64,000 nt of DNA, taken from NCBI RefSeq assembly GCF_000760695.4, contig NZ_JHEG04000001.1:7092478-7156477 (forward strand). The letters are read 5' to 3'. The DNA comes from Tolypothrix bouteillei VB521301 (GTDB taxonomy: Bacteria > Cyanobacteriota > Cyanobacteriia > Cyanobacteriales > Nostocaceae). Shown here in pieces: positions 8,261-18,741 of the stretch; position 1 is the first letter of the stretch; every line of letters starts with the position of its first letter. The position numbers and the translations under genes are program-made. The notes below the pieces were generated by a model, which was given only the letters and a program-made list of their open reading frames with translations, made no database searches and was not told where the DNA came from.

Positions 8261-9136
8261 GTGAAAAGAGCGATGTTTAAAACACCTAGATGTATAGCGC
8301 TAAGTTTAATTGGGGCATTAGCCTTAGGGATACCAATTGCTACTGCGATGGAAGTAGGCGTGAGCCCACCCCGGTTTGAAATAGAATTTAATAACAAAAC
8401 ACGTACTCAATCACTTAATGTGACAAACTTGTCTTCCAAGCCAGTGGAAATGAAAGCTTACGTTCGGACTTGGACGACTACAGAAGATAATAAATTTCAA
8501 GAAGCTCAATCTACAGAGCAATCTCTGGATCGGTGGATTGTTTTTACTCCCTCTAGATTTACAATCCCTCCCCGTAGTTCTCAGACTATACGCTTTGAAA
8601 TTCGTCCTAAAGTCAAGCCTAGTCCTGGCGAACACCGTGCTGTGCTTTATTTAGAAGAAGTTCCGCCAGGAGGTGAAGACTCGCAGGCTGTAGTTGCCAT
8701 TGGTCGTTTAGGTGTTGTGATCTACGGCTATTCGGGAGAAATCAAAAGAGTTGGTGCGTTAAACTCTGTGAGAGTGGACACTAAACCGAATGGCGCAACA
8801 GCAGTATTTGATATTTCCAGTACGGGAAATGCTCATGTGCGCGTAAAAGGTCAATATGCCATTTGGTCTGCAGCAAAATACCCTGGGGCTGCAGCAACAA
8901 AAGCCTTGCCTGATGTAGAAAATCCCCAAGCAAAACTTCCAGAGAATGTTTTAAATGCCGGATTATTGGATTTTTCTGCTGTGTTGCCTGGGACTCGCCG
9001 TCAGCTTCTATTACCTATAAGCAAAAAATTACCTCCAGGTAAATATGTTTTAGATATTAACGGTGATTTGAGTGGAACCCGCATCGATCAAGGTATTCCC
9101 TTTACGATTCCGGCTTCATCTGCTACTCAAAAATAA
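8261..9136 (+). CDS. PapD-like periplasmic fimbrial chaperone
   Basis: A 291-residue protein beginning at GTG 8261 (ATG 8273 is the alternative), with a signal peptide ending ATAM. The N-terminal domain has the PapD layout: VSPPRFEIE, the RTQSLNVTNLSSKPVEMKAYV strand pair, then FTPSRFTIPPRSSQTIRF, where the P-P-x-S-x-Q-x-(I/V)-R-(F/I) motif is the most characteristic part. The second immunoglobulin domain follows (VRVDTKPNGATAVFDISSTGNAHVRVKG). Family knowledge: such chaperones donate a strand to subunits in the periplasm and pass them to the usher. It is longer than classical chaperones (about 230 residues), closer to archaic types. Confidence 0.75.
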   Translation: MKRAMFKTPRCIALSLIGALALGIPIATAMEVGVSPPRFEIEFNNKTRTQSLNVTNLSSKPVEMKAYVRTWTTTEDNKFQEAQSTEQSLDRWIVFTPSRFTIPPRSSQTIRFEIRPKVKPSPGEHRAVLYLEEVPPGGEDSQAVVAIGRLGVVIYGYSGEIKRVGALNSVRVDTKPNGATAVFDISSTGNAHVRVKGQYAIWSAAKYPGAAATKALPDVENPQAKLPENVLNAGLLDFSAVLPGTRRQLLLPISKKLPPGKYVLDINGDLSGTRIDQGIPFTIPASSATQK

Positions 9137-9279
9137 CTTTTACTCTTGCAAATATCTCTCATTATCAGGGTGCTTTTACTGCAATCCTGAGTCAATTTGC
9201 TACCAAAAAATTCTATAGCTCCTGAGCTTTTATTTACTACAGTTCATTTCCTATATATGCGCTGGATATTGGAACCTTT

Positions 9280-12200
9280 GTGCTTATGCTGTACCTAGCT
9301 CTACCATCTGTACCCCCACCAATAGTTATTACCTTACCACCTCAAGACGTGAGGAGCGAACAATCTACAGAAAAAACTCCGGCTGTGAAGAAGCCAACAA
9401 AACCTTCAATTGAAAACAGTGGTCTTACGAGCGTAACAACAGCACAATCGTTGGTTTGTATATCACAGCAGCCTCAAGCATCAGATCGACTCGGCGACAG
9501 ACTTAGGCAAGTGTTGACTAAGTCTGAAGGAAAAACTGTAAATTGTATCTCTCAAAAGAAATCTGACATTTTTATTTCGCAGGCACACCTTCGGAAACAA
9601 AAGCCTGCAATAGGTTTTTCACCAGTTACTTCAGCATCAACTTCAGTTCAAAACAGTTCACCGACAGCTAACAATTTAGCACTTGAAGAAGGAACAACTG
9701 CCTCTGCGCCTTTGACTACAACCGATAAAATCAATCCTGTCGATGCTAATTCTGATGGACAACTTAATAACCAGAAGTTTACTAGCGCTTTGGATCGGTT
9801 TTCCCAAAAAAATGCGATGGGTCAAATTTTGGCAGCCGTACAAGAACTTATTAATATTTCTTTAACTGGCTCTCTGAAAAATCCTATTAGTGATGCTGTC
9901 GAAGCCCACAATCAAAATTCTCAGCAAATCGCTAATTCAACGCTAGAGCAAACATCGATTCCTATAGATTCTGTTGGCGATCGCGAGACAGTAGCCACTG
10001 CACCCCTGAGCATAACAGACAAGCTAAAGCCTGCTAATAATCCTGCTGAGAAACTCAATCACCAGAAACTGATTGGCGCATTAGATAGATTTACCCGAAA
10101 AAATGCAGTTGGTCAAATTTTGGCAGCCGTACAAGGTTTGATAAATTTTTCTCTCACTGGCTCCCTCAAAAATCCTACTAGCGATATTGTTCAAGCCGAC
10201 AGTCAAAATTCTCAGCAACTCGCCACATCAACACAGCCAATATCTACTATTGATAGTCCTACTCAAGGAAAAGATTCTATTAACGGTGGTATTGAGTTAG
10301 CAAGAGTAGCAGGAGAACCTTTTTTAGTAGGGGTAGTTATTAACGGTCGTGAAGTTGGTACTTTAGATATTATTTCTGAAGGAAGAACTCTTCTCATTCC
10401 TCTAGAAAAATTTGCTGATATTGCTGGATTTAGCGTTGAAATATCTGACAGCGTTGTGCAATTAAGTACTCCTTTAGGGTCTGTCAAGTTACAACCTGAT
10501 TCTCTTAAGCAAATCAACGGTGTTAGTTATATTACTAATGCCAAGCTGCAAGAAGAATTAAAAATAAAGATAGAGTTAAATACTGCAGATGTAACTTTAT
10601 TGACTGAATTACCCTGGCAAGGAAATCTCAGACAGCGCAGCGCTTCAGCAAATGACCTCAAACCAGACTTTTTACCTCCTAGCAACTTAATTTCAAATTT
10701 CCAACAAGAGTTAAATTTTTCTAACAGTAATGGAGATTCGGAATTCCGAACTTCTACCACTTTAGGGGGTAGACTTTTAGGTTTTGCTTATCGCTTTCGG
10801 ATGGAGAATAATTTTGAAGATACTCCCGATATTAGTGAATATTATATATACAAACGTAGCGGACAATTTCGCTATCAATTAGGTCGCCAGCAACTCGGTT
10901 TAAATAACCTATTTAGTGGATTAGACCTGACAGGATTTCAAGTAGGTTATACCAATTTACCTCCTGAAACGTTTGGTTCAAATTCCAGTGCCAATGAGAT
11001 CTTACCTAGAAGTTCTAACCCCAGACAAACATTCCGGGGCCAAGCTCCCCCAGTAAGCTTTGTACAACTGAGAGTTGGAGGAATTGTAGTTGCACAACAG
11101 CAAGTTGGATTTAATGGCAGATACGAATTTATTGATGTCAATTTGCCTGTAGCTCAAAGCAGTGAAGTTGAGGTTGTCATTTTCGATCGCAATAATTTGC
11201 GCGTACCTATTGAAATTCGCTCAGCCAGAATTAATACGTCTGATTTGTTATTACCCGCAGGCGGTAATGTACAGCTAGCTGGGGTAGGACTAAGTGGAAA
11301 TTTAGCCCAAAATCTACTTAGTAATTCCGATTCCTCTAACGATAATCAACTGGTTGGATTTTACCAAGTGAGACAAGGGCTTTCAAATAATTTAACTTTA
11401 GAAGGTTCATTTCAAGCTGCACCTGATACACTTCAAACCCAAGCAGGTTTGATTTGGCGTTTAGCTAATCCAGTTATTTTATCTGGAAGCGTTGGTAGTT
11501 CTTATGGTAAGCTCGGCTACTCAGCAGATTTAGATGTACAGCTAAACCGATTGGATATCAGAGCCAATTCTCGGTCTCTTCCGGAAGGATATACGGGAAA
11601 AAATAATACAGAGCGATATAACCATAGTCTGGAATTGAACTATCGCGTTGGTAATTTTTTAAATGTGGGATTTGTTGCCCGCAGCCAAAAAGATGATAGT
11701 AACGATGCTACTAATTACATTTTGCCTACTTTTTATGCACGACCTTTCTCTAACGTATCTTTAAACGGCAGACCTGATATTGATGGGCGATATTTGTTTA
11801 ATGCTTTCTATCAACCAAATAGTGCAACAAGAGTGTCTTTTAGCACTTATGGCGATGCATACATTTCTGATTTGAGCTATAACCTCAGCCGTAATTATCG
11901 GATGTCTTTCGGGACAGAATTTGGGGATAGCTTGGCTCCTCGCTATTCTGTTAGTATCGGTCATCAACCTAATAGTCTTAGCAAACTCAGTTGGAATCTA
12001 GGTCTAGCCTATAGCGATGGACAAGTAGGACCGATTGCTGGTGCTAGTATGCACGTACTTCCAGGTCTCTTAGCTAGAGTTGATTATCAAGGTATTCCCT
12101 CTAGAAGTAAAGGTTACGGGGGATTGGGCGACGATCGCCTGACGGTGTCCCTAGTATCAGATTTATCTTTTTTAAGTGGAAGAATTGCCCCTGCTGAATC

Positions 12201-12792
12201 TTTTGGTATCAGTAAGGAAAGGGGAGGAATTGCTGGGCGACTTGTCATAGAAGGAAAAACTAAAGACTTTGACTTAGGCGGATCGATTGTTCGAGTCTAC
12301 GATAACCAGAACCAAGAAGCTGGTGTGGCAAAAACTGATTCCAAAGGTAACTTCTTTGTGGGCAATCTGCGGGAGGGTACCTACGTTGTTCAACTAGAAC
12401 CTGAGGAATTACCTGTAGAACTTTCGATTATGAAGTCTTCTGCTGTAGCGGAGGTAGCAACCTCTGCAGTCACGAGTGTAGATTTTCCCGTTAGACCCGA
12501 ATTTGGTATCGCTGGTCGCATCACCAATATTTCAGGTCAGCCCTTAGGAAAAGTAAGATTGGAACTGATCAACGGTGCAGGCGCACGTGTCATCACTGGT
12601 GTGACGGATGAATTTGGTCTTTATCGTCTTGATGGAGTTCCTGTTGGTGTGTATACATTGCGAGTTTCTCCCCAAGATTCACTCAATCCTAATGATTCTC
12701 TACCCAAACTGGAAATACAAATTCGCAACCAGTTCGTCTACGATCGGAATTTGCAGTTACCAATTTCTGCTGCAGCTAAGAAAAAGCAATAG
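9280..12792 (+). CDS. Outer-membrane usher with duplicated N-terminal extension
   Basis: A 1170-residue protein. Residues 1-330 are a non-usher extension with two copies of a roughly 90-residue unit (about 136-225 and 234-325, each with ALDRF, VGQILAAVQ/MGQILAAVQ and SLTGSLKNP). Residues about 335-455 resemble the usher N-terminal domain (VVINGREVGTL). A beta-barrel follows, including a plug-like segment (APPVSFVQLRVGG...NGRYEFIDVNLP, around 585-640). Residues about 983-1165 hold two carboxypeptidase-regulatory-like beta-sandwiches (GIAGRLVIEG and GIAGRITNISGQPLG). Classical ushers have about 800 residues. Start GTG 9280 or ATG 9286; a clear signal peptide is not visible and the frame is open upstream to 9226, so the true start is uncertain. 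Confidence 0.75.
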   Translation: MLMLYLALPSVPPPIVITLPPQDVRSEQSTEKTPAVKKPTKPSIENSGLTSVTTAQSLVCISQQPQASDRLGDRLRQVLTKSEGKTVNCISQKKSDIFISQAHLRKQKPAIGFSPVTSASTSVQNSSPTANNLALEEGTTASAPLTTTDKINPVDANSDGQLNNQKFTSALDRFSQKNAMGQILAAVQELINISLTGSLKNPISDAVEAHNQNSQQIANSTLEQTSIPIDSVGDRETVATAPLSITDKLKPANNPAEKLNHQKLIGALDRFTRKNAVGQILAAVQGLINFSLTGSLKNPTSDIVQADSQNSQQLATSTQPISTIDSPTQGKDSINGGIELARVAGEPFLVGVVINGREVGTLDIISEGRTLLIPLEKFADIAGFSVEISDSVVQLSTPLGSVKLQPDSLKQINGVSYITNAKLQEELKIKIELNTADVTLLTELPWQGNLRQRSASANDLKPDFLPPSNLISNFQQELNFSNSNGDSEFRTSTTLGGRLLGFAYRFRMENNFEDTPDISEYYIYKRSGQFRYQLGRQQLGLNNLFSGLDLTGFQVGYTNLPPETFGSNSSANEILPRSSNPRQTFRGQAPPVSFVQLRVGGIVVAQQQVGFNGRYEFIDVNLPVAQSSEVEVVIFDRNNLRVPIEIRSARINTSDLLLPAGGNVQLAGVGLSGNLAQNLLSNSDSSNDNQLVGFYQVRQGLSNNLTLEGSFQAAPDTLQTQAGLIWRLANPVILSGSVGSSYGKLGYSADLDVQLNRLDIRANSRSLPEGYTGKNNTERYNHSLELNYRVGNFLNVGFVARSQKDDSNDATNYILPTFYARPFSNVSLNGRPDIDGRYLFNAFYQPNSATRVSFSTYGDAYISDLSYNLSRNYRMSFGTEFGDSLAPRYSVSIGHQPNSLSKLSWNLGLAYSDGQVGPIAGASMHVLPGLLARVDYQGIPSRSKGYGGLGDDRLTVSLVSDLSFLSGRIAPAESFGISKERGGIAGRLVIEGKTKDFDLGGSIVRVYDNQNQEAGVAKTDSKGNFFVGNLREGTYVVQLEPEELPVELSIMKSSAVAEVATSAVTSVDFPVRPEFGIAGRITNISGQPLGKVRLELINGAGARVITGVTDEFGLYRLDGVPVGVYTLRVSPQDSLNPNDSLPKLEIQIRNQFVYDRNLQLPISAAAKKKQ

Positions 12793-12817
12793 AAAGACTT
12801 GAAATATAGCGGTTTTC

Positions 12818-12838
12818 AGTTGACCGCTTAAAGTATCG
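12818..12838. terminator. Short hairpin between usher and convergent gene
   Basis: AGCGGT (12818-12823) pairs with ACCGCT (12833-12838) around a 9-base loop. It lies between the usher stop and the stop of the convergent Uma2-type gene. It is a weak candidate for a shared terminator. Confidence 0.35.
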
Positions 12839-12847
12839 GGTTCGCGG

Positions 12848-13831
12848 TTAAAGCAACGTTTGCACCTCGGTTTCGGATAATCCAGTCACTTGGCTGACTT
12901 GTGCAATTGACATCCCTGAGGAGAGTAAATTGCTCGCTATCTGTAACACTTGCTTTCGTCCTTGCTCAGCCCTTTTTTGTTCTTGTTCAAGTTGCTTTTG
13001 CACTAGCTCTTTCTCTACTCGTTCTTGTTCAAGTTGCTTTTGCGCTAGCTCTTTCTCTACTCGTTCTTGTTCCGCATCAGTTGGTATCCAATTTCCTTGA
13101 GCATCATACCACCGCAGCCAAATGCGCGGAATTCCAAAGCACTCTCCAAACCACAACCCCAACCCTATTTCCAACTCCGGAATCCAGATGCGGGGATTTT
13201 CCACATCTAGGGGTTGTTCTTGGTAATGCGCTCCCTCTAGTTGAAAGAACCGCACACGATTTGTGTAGCGACTAAAAATTATGTAGTATGGCACTCGCAA
13301 CTGTTGCTCGTACACAAACCATTTGGTTGGCGGCGTATTTTTCGTTACCTCAGTCTGATTTTCTTCTGGGGATGGCAATTCTGCACTTGCCTGTGGTTGA
13401 GGTGATTCTAGCGCCTCTGCTTCTTCTTCAGCATAGGGACCCAGGTCTTCTTTTTCCGTACCCGGCGACAGGAGTTCAACAACAATAAAGGGGTTTTTGC
13501 CCTCAATCCATGTTACATAGCTACGTCTCAAATCCCCTCCTGGGTATAACCGTGGTACTCCCACAGCTAAAAACCAATCCGGGCGTTTGTGCCATAGGGG
13601 ATGCTTCACATCATAGTATAAATTTAAATCCGTACCTGTAAAGAACTCATCCCGATTATGGTTCAACAAACGGACAGTTAAACTCAGTAGCTGGGGTTGA
13701 AGGTCATGAAATTCATCTGGCAAGCCTGGTTCCTGTGGATCTTCACTAGGAAGATCGTACATCGTTGGGAGAACTTGCGCTGGTGGCAGGGGTGGATCTG
13801 ATTGCGTGATGGGAAAGGAAAAGCGGGTCAT
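12848..13831 (-). CDS. Uma2-family putative endonuclease (DUF820)
   Basis: A 327-residue protein from the ATG at 13831; an upstream in-frame ATG at 13912 would add 27 unlikely residues. The core matches the Uma2/DUF820 family, which is expanded in cyanobacteria and has a PD-(D/E)XK-like fold: [14 protein letters not shown], then [17 protein letters not shown], then [19 protein letters not shown]. The D and E...S residues supply the expected acidic positions. A charged heptad coiled coil with repeated QERVEKEL units follows, and a terminal helix pair ([21 protein letters not shown]) resembles a small HTH. Its biological role is unknown. It is divergent from rlmN. Confidence 0.8.
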   Translation of the reverse strand: MTRFSFPITQSDPPLPPAQVLPTMYDLPSEDPQEPGLPDEFHDLQPQLLSLTVRLLNHNRDEFFTGTDLNLYYDVKHPLWHKRPDWFLAVGVPRLYPGGDLRRSYVTWIEGKNPFIVVELLSPGTEKEDLGPYAEEEAEALESPQPQASAELPSPEENQTEVTKNTPPTKWFVYEQQLRVPYYIIFSRYTNRVRFFQLEGAHYQEQPLDVENPRIWIPELEIGLGLWFGECFGIPRIWLRWYDAQGNWIPTDAEQERVEKELAQKQLEQERVEKELVQKQLEQEQKRAEQGRKQVLQIASNLLSSGMSIAQVSQVTGLSETEVQTLL

Positions 13832-13967
13832 AGGCTGGATACAGCAGTGTTGGAACTTGCCCTGCTTCCATATTAACGAAGGATGTGAGGTAAACCGCCA
13901 TAACAAATCCACTCAACAGTCACAGCGATCGCCTAGTATAGAGATTCAAGACACATTTGTAATTATC

Positions 13968-15119
13968 ATGTCTGCTAAGTCGTCTGGTGTAGTTCCTTCC
14001 TCCACAATCTCTATTGAGCAACAACCCTCCATCCCCGTTCCACCACTTCTTGGAGCAAATTTGGAGGAGTTGACTGCTTGGGTACAACAGCAGGGACAAC
14101 CAACTTATCGGGGAAAGCAACTGTACGATTGGATCTATAACAAGGGAGCGCGATCGCTCAATGATATTTCTGTCTTTCCCAAGCAATGGCGTGCAGAAGT
14201 AGCTGAAACCCCTATCGGACGCTCAACAATACACTACCGTTCTGTTGCTCCTGACGGTACAGTCAAATATCTTTTAAAACTGACAGATGGTCAAATTATA
14301 GAATGTGTTGGTATCCCCACTTTGCGGCGAGGGGGAGATGGGGAGATGGGGAGATGGGGAGATAAGAGCCAAAATCCCAAACCCCTAGAACGCTTGACCG
14401 TATGTGTTTCCAGCCAAGTCGGTTGCCCAATGGCGTGTGATTTCTGCGCTACTGGTAAAGGTGGATATAAGCGCAATTTAGCACGTCATGAAATCGTAGA
14501 CCAGGTGCTGACAGTTCAGGAAGATTTCCAGCAACGAGTGAGCCATGTGGTATTCATGGGTATGGGTGAACCTTTACTCAATACCGATAATGTTATCGGA
14601 GCCGTCAAATCCTTAAACCAGGATGTGGGTATCGGACAGCGGAACCTCACTGTCTCAACAGTTGGCATTCGCTCGCGCATTCATCAATTTGCCCAACACC
14701 AATTGCAAGTAACGCTTGCAGTGAGTCTTCACGCTTCCAACCAAGCACTCAGGGAACAACTGATTCCTAGCGCTCATTCTTATTCTATAGATGATTTGCT
14801 GGCAGAATGTCGGGAATACGTAAAAATTACCGGACGGCGCGTCACCTTTGAATACATTCTCCTGGCTGGAGTCAATGATTTGCCAGAACACGCAATGGAA
14901 CTAGCACAACACCTGCGCGGATTCCAAAGCCATGTCAACTTAATTCCTTACAATCCCATTCAAGAAGCCGATTACAAACGCCCCAGTGAAAAGCGAATTC
15001 AAGCTTTTGTCAACGTCCTTAAGCAGCAACGAATCGCCGTAAGTGTTCGTTACTCCCGTGGTCTCGAAGCCGATGCTGCGTGCGGACAGTTGCGAAGAAC
15101 AGTAAACAGCGATCGCTAA
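13968..15119 (+). CDS. rlmN: Dual-specificity 23S rRNA/tRNA adenine-C2 methyltransferase
   Basis: A 383-residue radical-SAM enzyme that methylates C2 of A2503 in 23S rRNA and A37 in some tRNAs. The [12 protein letters not shown] sequence contains the CxxxCxxC iron-sulphur motif. It is followed by [22 protein letters not shown], and the C-terminal [17 protein letters not shown], which carries the methyl-accepting cysteine region. I take ATG 13968 as the start; the frame is open back to 13806, but the extra residues lack family similarity. A short insert of [14 protein letters not shown] type, encoded by an 8-bp tandem repeat, precedes the catalytic barrel. Confidence 0.92.
   Translation: MSAKSSGVVPSSTISIEQQPSIPVPPLLGANLEELTAWVQQQGQPTYRGKQLYDWIYNKGARSLNDISVFPKQWRAEVAETPIGRSTIHYRSVAPDGTVKYLLKLTDGQIIECVGIPTLRRGGDGEMGRWGDKSQNPKPLERLTVCVSSQVGCPMACDFCATGKGGYKRNLARHEIVDQVLTVQEDFQQRVSHVVFMGMGEPLLNTDNVIGAVKSLNQDVGIGQRNLTVSTVGIRSRIHQFAQHQLQVTLAVSLHASNQALREQLIPSAHSYSIDDLLAECREYVKITGRRVTFEYILLAGVNDLPEHAMELAQHLRGFQSHVNLIPYNPIQEADYKRPSEKRIQAFVNVLKQQRIAVSVRYSRGLEADAACGQLRRTVNSDR
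14332..14363 (+). repeat. Four 8-bp tandem repeats inside rlmN
   Basis: GGGGAGAT occurs four times in tandem within the coding sequence, just before the conserved [11 protein letters not shown] segment. Because the unit is not a multiple of three, gain or loss of one unit would shift the frame. Confidence 0.9.
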
Positions 15120-15151
15120 CAACTAACAACTCACCACCAACAACTCACCAA

Positions 15152-15355
15152 TTAACTTCTAGCAAGAATGCCAGGAGCATAAGCCTCAATGACTTTGCCA
15201 GTAAGCGTGCAACTTACTAACAGATAGTCACAAATTGGGCATTGGGTTCGAGTTTGTTGGCTGTGATAGATATAGTGTCTTTCTCCTTCACTACCACAAT
15301 TTGGGCAGCGAATTTTTTGTACCGTTTTTTGTAGCGTTCTTTCTATCAGTTGCAT
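15152..15355 (-). CDS. Small zinc-ribbon protein
   Basis: A 67-residue protein with two Cys pairs, CPNC and CPIC, separated by 24 residues, which is a typical zinc ribbon. Similar small cyanobacterial proteins are often labelled replication restart (PriA-like) proteins because of the ribbon, but there is no helicase here. It stands alone, convergent with rlmN. A role in nucleic-acid binding is inferred only. Confidence 0.65.
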   Translation of the reverse strand: MQLIERTLQKTVQKIRCPNCGSEGERHYIYHSQQTRTQCPICDYLLVSCTLTGKVIEAYAPGILARS

Positions 15356-16219
15356 CTTAATAACCCCTGATTATCATAAATTTTGATAAAAAATGCCCAC
15401 TAAATCTGAGAAATCGAAGAGATTTACAGAAATTCAAAAAGCGAAGTAATTCATTGTTAAATTTAACACAAAAATGAGTAATTACTCTCTTTCATATTTA
15501 TTTATTATCCTTATCTTTAATTTAACTGCTATCCAACTTAAGATATATAAATTAAATCTGTAAAGAAAAGTATTTCATAGAAAGCAGCGATCCCAATGGC
15601 TTATACTTTGAGATTCATGTATTTGCAGTCAGTTCTATTTGCATTTGTTAATATAAGCTCGTCGTTACAAAAGCTAGCTGGAGTAGGAAATAGGGGGAAG
15701 AAGTTTTCATTCCATCATTATGGACGATCGCCCGTGGGTATATGTCTGCTAAAGCCTCAAGAAGTTGGATGACAAGGTACAGCAGCCCTGTCAGGAGGAA
15801 AAATCTTAGTTTCAAGGGGTTCACACAAACAAACTTGCCATTCAAAACAAAATTGAACAGACACTCAGCTTGTTGACATATTTAAAAAGTATGAGTTAAT
15901 AACGTACTCTATCTTTAGTTTTACTAACTAAAGGTTAATTTTACTTTTTATTAACATTTGGTTACATAAACATGAAACAGGGAGATAACAGACAATTGGA
16001 GTCCAGAATAAATTTATTTAGATAAAATTTAAGAAAAAATTCCAATTAGACGTATTAAGCAGACTAGTTATGTTTGCTAATCTGATGGTAAGTAATGGGT
16101 AATGGGTAATGGGTAATGGGTAATTAGGTAGTGAGATTTTCTCAATTATCAATTACCCATCACTTTTTTTTAGGTTGTTAACTGCTTATAGGTCGCCAGT
16201 CATCGATCGCGGCTTGCAG
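15356..16219. other. AT-rich gap
   Basis: A gap of 860 bases between the zinc-ribbon gene and uvrC (both minus). A 65-codon minus-strand frame at 15648-15845 is open but not convincing. I see no RNA gene. Near its right end is a heptamer array. Confidence 0.5.
16086..16155. repeat. TAATGGG heptamer array with inverted partner
   Basis: At least four tandem TAATGGG heptamers are followed about 20 bases later by AATTACCCAT, able to pair with them. It lies downstream of uvrC, where a terminator would be expected. Confidence 0.7.
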
Positions 16220-18169
16220 TTAAGGATGGAAATAATCATAAATTTCTTGAGCTAAACGCGGACCAATACCTGGAACTTCAGCAATTTGTGCGGGAGTCGC
16301 TTGGCGAATGTAATCCACCGAGCGAAAATGTCCCAACAGTTGCTTTTGTCGGTGATGACCCAAACCGGGAATTTCATCTAAACGCGATCGCTTCAACTTA
16401 TCGCTACGCTGCTGTCGGTGAAAGCTCACAGCAAACCTGTGCGCCTCATCCCGCAACCGTCGTAAGAGTTGCACTCCAGATTGCTCCGGATCGGTTTCTA
16501 AAGGTTGCGACTCACCCGGTAAAAAAATCTCTTCCCGACGTTTTGCCAAACTAACCACTCGCAAGTCTTCCAATAAATTCATCTCTTGCAAAACAGCAAC
16601 AACAGAAGACAATTGACCTTTACCGCCATCTATCATAATAAGATCGGGCCAATCCGGATTTCCCTCGCGAGGTAATTGCGGATCTTCGCCGTACTTGCGG
16701 AACCGACGTTGAATAACTTCAGCGAGACTGGCAAAATCATCTGAATGTCCTACTGTAACTGTCGGATTTTTAATCTTGTAATGGCGATAGTGCTGCTTTG
16801 CTGGTAATCCATCGATAAAAACAACTTGGGAAGCAACAGCATTAGACCCTTGGATGTGGGAAATATCGTAACCTTCTATTCGATGGGGTAACTCCGGTAG
16901 ATCGAGAACAGTCGCCAGATCCTGCATTGCTTCATTGTTGCGATCGCTCAATTTTTGCATTCTTTGCAATTCATATTGAGCATTTCGCTCTACCATCTCA
17001 ATTAACTCTGCTTTAACTTGGCGCTGAGGAGTCAGAATTGTTACCTTTCGTCCTTTTTTTTGAGTCAACACATCTGCCAGTATCTCGCTGTCTGGCAAAT
17101 CGTATTGTACCAAAATTTCTATAGGGATTTCTACTGAGTCAGCCGTTTGATAGTGCTCCTCAAGAACTCGTTGCAATATTGCTCCCGGTTCAAATTGGGG
17201 AGAGGGGGGGGAGGGGGGAGAAGAGGAAGAAGATTCTACCTTGTCCCCCGTGTCCCCAAGAGGAAGGGAAGAAACTTCCGCAACAAATGCTAACCGTCCC
17301 ACCAACTGTCCGGCACGAATCTGGAATAATTGAATACAAGCGTGTTGTGCGTCTGCAGCCAACGCAATGGCATCCCGTGACACAGTATCATCTGGTAAAG
17401 ATACTTTTTGATCTGCAGTCAGTGACTTTAACCCAGAGATTTGATCGCGGATACGTGCTGCTGACTCAAAATTCAGCGCTTCTGAGGCTTTATGCATTTG
17501 TTCTGTCAGGGTATCTATGAGTTCGCTCGACCGACCCTGAAATACCATGGCAACTTTTTGAACGGTTTTGCGGTATTCCTCTGGTGAAATCATCTGCTGA
17601 CACACCCCCGGACAGCGACCCAAATCGTAGTTCAAGCAGGGACGATCTTTAAATAGCGGTTGGGGGCGTTGTCTGAGAGGAAAAATTCGCTTGCACAAGC
17701 GCAGGATTTCCCGCAGTAGGCGAGAATCTGTATAAGGTCCGTAAAATTTATCTTTTTCTTTACCTAGTTGGCGTTTGCGGGTAATGAAGATACGCGGATA
17801 GTCTTCTGACCAGGTGATACAAACATAGGGATATTTTTTATCATCTTTAAGCAGAACGTTAAAGTACGGCTGGTGCTGCTTGATAAGGTTAGCTTCTAAA
17901 GCTAAGGCTTCAGCTTCTGTATCGGTGACAATGAATTCAATCTCTGTCACCTGTTTTACCATCGTCGCTATACGTTCGCTCAATCTTTGTGATTCTCGAA
18001 AGTAGGAACGAACTCGCGATCGCAACTTTCGCGATTTTCCTATATATATAATGCGATCGCTACCGTCCCGCATCAAATAGACTCCCGGTTCTGGAGGAAT
18101 TTCTTGTAGACGGTTTTCCAGACGTTCTGGATTTTTAACAAGTGGTACTGTTTGAGCGGATGCTGTCAC
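16220..18169 (-). CDS. uvrC: Excinuclease ABC subunit C
   Basis: A 649-residue protein, the dual-incision nuclease of nucleotide excision repair. Residues 20-100 form the GIY-YIG domain ([25 protein letters not shown]). A Cys cluster ([14 protein letters not shown]) is near residue 180. The UVR segment that binds UvrB is around 205-240. The RNase H-like C-terminal nuclease has [11 protein letters not shown] and [10 protein letters not shown], and helix-hairpin-helix motifs end the protein ([29 protein letters not shown]). A Ser/Pro-rich insert (about residues 301-325) interrupts the segment before [10 protein letters not shown]. No operon partner is adjacent. Confidence 0.95.
   Translation of the reverse strand: MTASAQTVPLVKNPERLENRLQEIPPEPGVYLMRDGSDRIIYIGKSRKLRSRVRSYFRESQRLSERIATMVKQVTEIEFIVTDTEAEALALEANLIKQHQPYFNVLLKDDKKYPYVCITWSEDYPRIFITRKRQLGKEKDKFYGPYTDSRLLREILRLCKRIFPLRQRPQPLFKDRPCLNYDLGRCPGVCQQMISPEEYRKTVQKVAMVFQGRSSELIDTLTEQMHKASEALNFESAARIRDQISGLKSLTADQKVSLPDDTVSRDAIALAADAQHACIQLFQIRAGQLVGRLAFVAEVSSLPLGDTGDKVESSSSSPPSPPSPQFEPGAILQRVLEEHYQTADSVEIPIEILVQYDLPDSEILADVLTQKKGRKVTILTPQRQVKAELIEMVERNAQYELQRMQKLSDRNNEAMQDLATVLDLPELPHRIEGYDISHIQGSNAVASQVVFIDGLPAKQHYRHYKIKNPTVTVGHSDDFASLAEVIQRRFRKYGEDPQLPREGNPDWPDLIMIDGGKGQLSSVVAVLQEMNLLEDLRVVSLAKRREEIFLPGESQPLETDPEQSGVQLLRRLRDEAHRFAVSFHRQQRSDKLKRSRLDEIPGLGHHRQKQLLGHFRSVDYIRQATPAQIAEVPGIGPRLAQEIYDYFHP
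17196..17268. repeat. In-frame low-complexity insert in uvrC
   Basis: A plus-strand G/A run (17196-17223) is followed by a 22-base block at 17224-17245 that is identical to 22355-22376 in the aminotransferase gene. On the coding strand it encodes [17 protein letters not shown]. UvrC proteins normally have no such segment at this point. Confidence 0.75.
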
Positions 18170-18741
18170 AACTTAATAGTTTCTAGTATTTATACAAATC
18201 TACCTAAGTACAATCGGCGCGTTACTAGTTTGTAGTTGCACTTGAGTGCTAAAGCATAACTAGGAGCAGAATCCAAACATCTATTTTTTCTTGCCGACCT
18301 ACTTATCTCTATTTTAAGTAAGATTACTGGAATATATTTCTGAATTTTTAATTTTTCTATTATTGAAGTTTGTTTTAATAAGTCATAGGAATCCTTTTTC
18401 AATTGAAATCTACTTTGGGTAGGCAATGCACGCCACAAGGAGCTTTCCTTGAGCTTTGGTTCCTATATAATATTCTTTTTCATATGAAATTCTCATCTAA
18501 GAATCATCAACCTCAGCGCTAGTAGGGTGAGTCTTGTCAAGCACGAGCCTCAGGTCATCGACATTGCCCATTCTACAATATTATTTTCATGTAAAATTAT
18601 TATATAAAAATTATCAAAATAAGGAATACTTCGGATTAAAAATAGAGCATTCAATATTAAGAATATCGACGGATTTAGATGTATAAGATTCCAGGTATAA
18701 TAAATTTTAGAACATCCAAAAAATGGAGCAAAAAATAAAAA
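18170..18741. other. Gap upstream of uvrC
   Basis: 570 AT-rich bases. Open frames here (18190-18438 and 18550-18789, both minus) have no recognisable content. The uvrC promoter is expected near 18180-18250, but I could not identify it. Confidence 0.45.

Noticed and set aside
12901..13488. Long plus-strand frames opposite the Uma2 gene
   Set aside because: Antisense shadows of a gene with strong family identity; the repeated [14 protein letters not shown] peptide is the reverse reading of the coiled-coil repeats.
13806..13967. Upstream extension of the rlmN frame
   Set aside because: The extra residues are not RlmN-like and overlap the divergent Uma2 gene start; ATG 13968 is preferred.
15648..15845. 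65-codon minus-strand frame with LLEALADIYPRAIVHND, faintly like a kinase catalytic loop
   Set aside because: Too short, no conserved DFG or other kinase motifs, and the resemblance could be chance. Not called as a pseudogene.
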